Assembly: GCA_026645635.1 (NCBI GenBank)
Contig: JAPKMV010000256.1
Span: forward strand, 1-5,767
DNA length: 5,767 bases
Source of the DNA: Caldilineaceae bacterium
Lineage (GTDB): Bacteria > Chloroflexota > Anaerolineae > Caldilineales > Caldilineaceae
Reading direction: 5' to 3'
Of the stretch, positions 5,720 through 5,767 are shown piece after piece. Below the pieces are notes generated by a model, which saw only the letters and a list, made by a program, of their open reading frames with translations, had not been told where the DNA came from and made no database searches. Position 1 is the stretch's first letter. The number at the start of each line of letters is the position of its first letter. The position numbers and the translations under genes are program-made.

Positions 5720-5767
5720 AGAAATTCGGTGCGATTCTGTGGCACTTTCTCTGCGTGTCTCTGCTTC
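5713..5767. repeat. Inverted repeat at the right edge of the window
   Basis: CGCAGAGAGAAA (5713-5724) is matched by TTTCTCTGCG (5746-5755), which is its reverse complement apart from two missing bases; about 21 bases lie between the arms. The right arm continues as TGTCTCTGC, echoing the octamer units in reverse, and runs out of the window. The transcript could fold into a long imperfect hairpin that ends the dehydrogenase mRNA, or the whole may be one palindromic repeat element. Confidence 0.55.

Overview
The window is about 5.8 kb of moderately GC-rich bacterial chromosome. It holds nine supportable protein-coding genes, no RNA genes and no intact mobile element. The organism cannot be named from the sequence. 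Several features together suggest a Chloroflexota genome of the Anaerolineae/Caldilineae type: HXXEE membrane proteins, intergenic repeats built on an 8-base period (CTTTGCG/ACGCAGAG type), strong GGAGG ribosome binding sites, and a small CIDNEGYE-type hypothetical protein. Cyanobacteria share some of these traits. This placement is inference.

Left part (1-1355): an HXXEE-domain integral membrane protein overlaps by 14 bases a MarR-family regulator, so the two form a translationally coupled pair. A gene-free stretch of about 290 bases follows. It holds a strong bulged hairpin (1193-1228), then a consensus-like promoter (TTGACA, 17 bases, TATATA) and a cluster of TGTAT/ATACA boxes.

Middle left (1356-2097): a type II toxin-antitoxin pair, with a ribbon-helix-helix antitoxin overlapping a RelE/ParE-fold toxin that starts at GTG. 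The box cluster overlaps the promoter -10 and start region, as expected for autorepression by the antitoxin. A structured, gene-free leader of about 200 bases follows.

Middle (2098-3396): a 72-residue hypothetical protein with a strong Shine-Dalgarno overlaps the start of a complete aldo/keto reductase with an intact Asp-Tyr-Lys-His tetrad. A perfect 14-bp hairpin follows the reductase. Just beyond the hairpin is a second, diverged copy of the reductase's last codons including the stop (VVGDRY-stop against VIGDRY-stop), which looks like the 3' remnant of a lost tandem paralogue.

Right part (3397-5767): on the minus strand, a small protein joins an unrecognised N-terminal domain to a C-terminal segment resembling a ribbon-helix-helix. 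Divergently, a second aldo/keto reductase of a different subfamily is followed by a short-chain dehydrogenase. Octamer-period repeats in opposite orientations bracket the dehydrogenase gene.

Functionally, the window joins three NAD(P)H-dependent carbonyl/alcohol oxidoreductases with small regulatory or toxin-antitoxin modules. No pathway-defining enzyme is present, so substrates cannot be assigned. No convincing new multi-gene defence or biosynthetic system is visible. The most unusual items are the reductase 3' relic next to a perfect palindrome, the predicted RHH fusion protein, the structured leader with its coupled small ORF, and the octamer repeats flanking the dehydrogenase.
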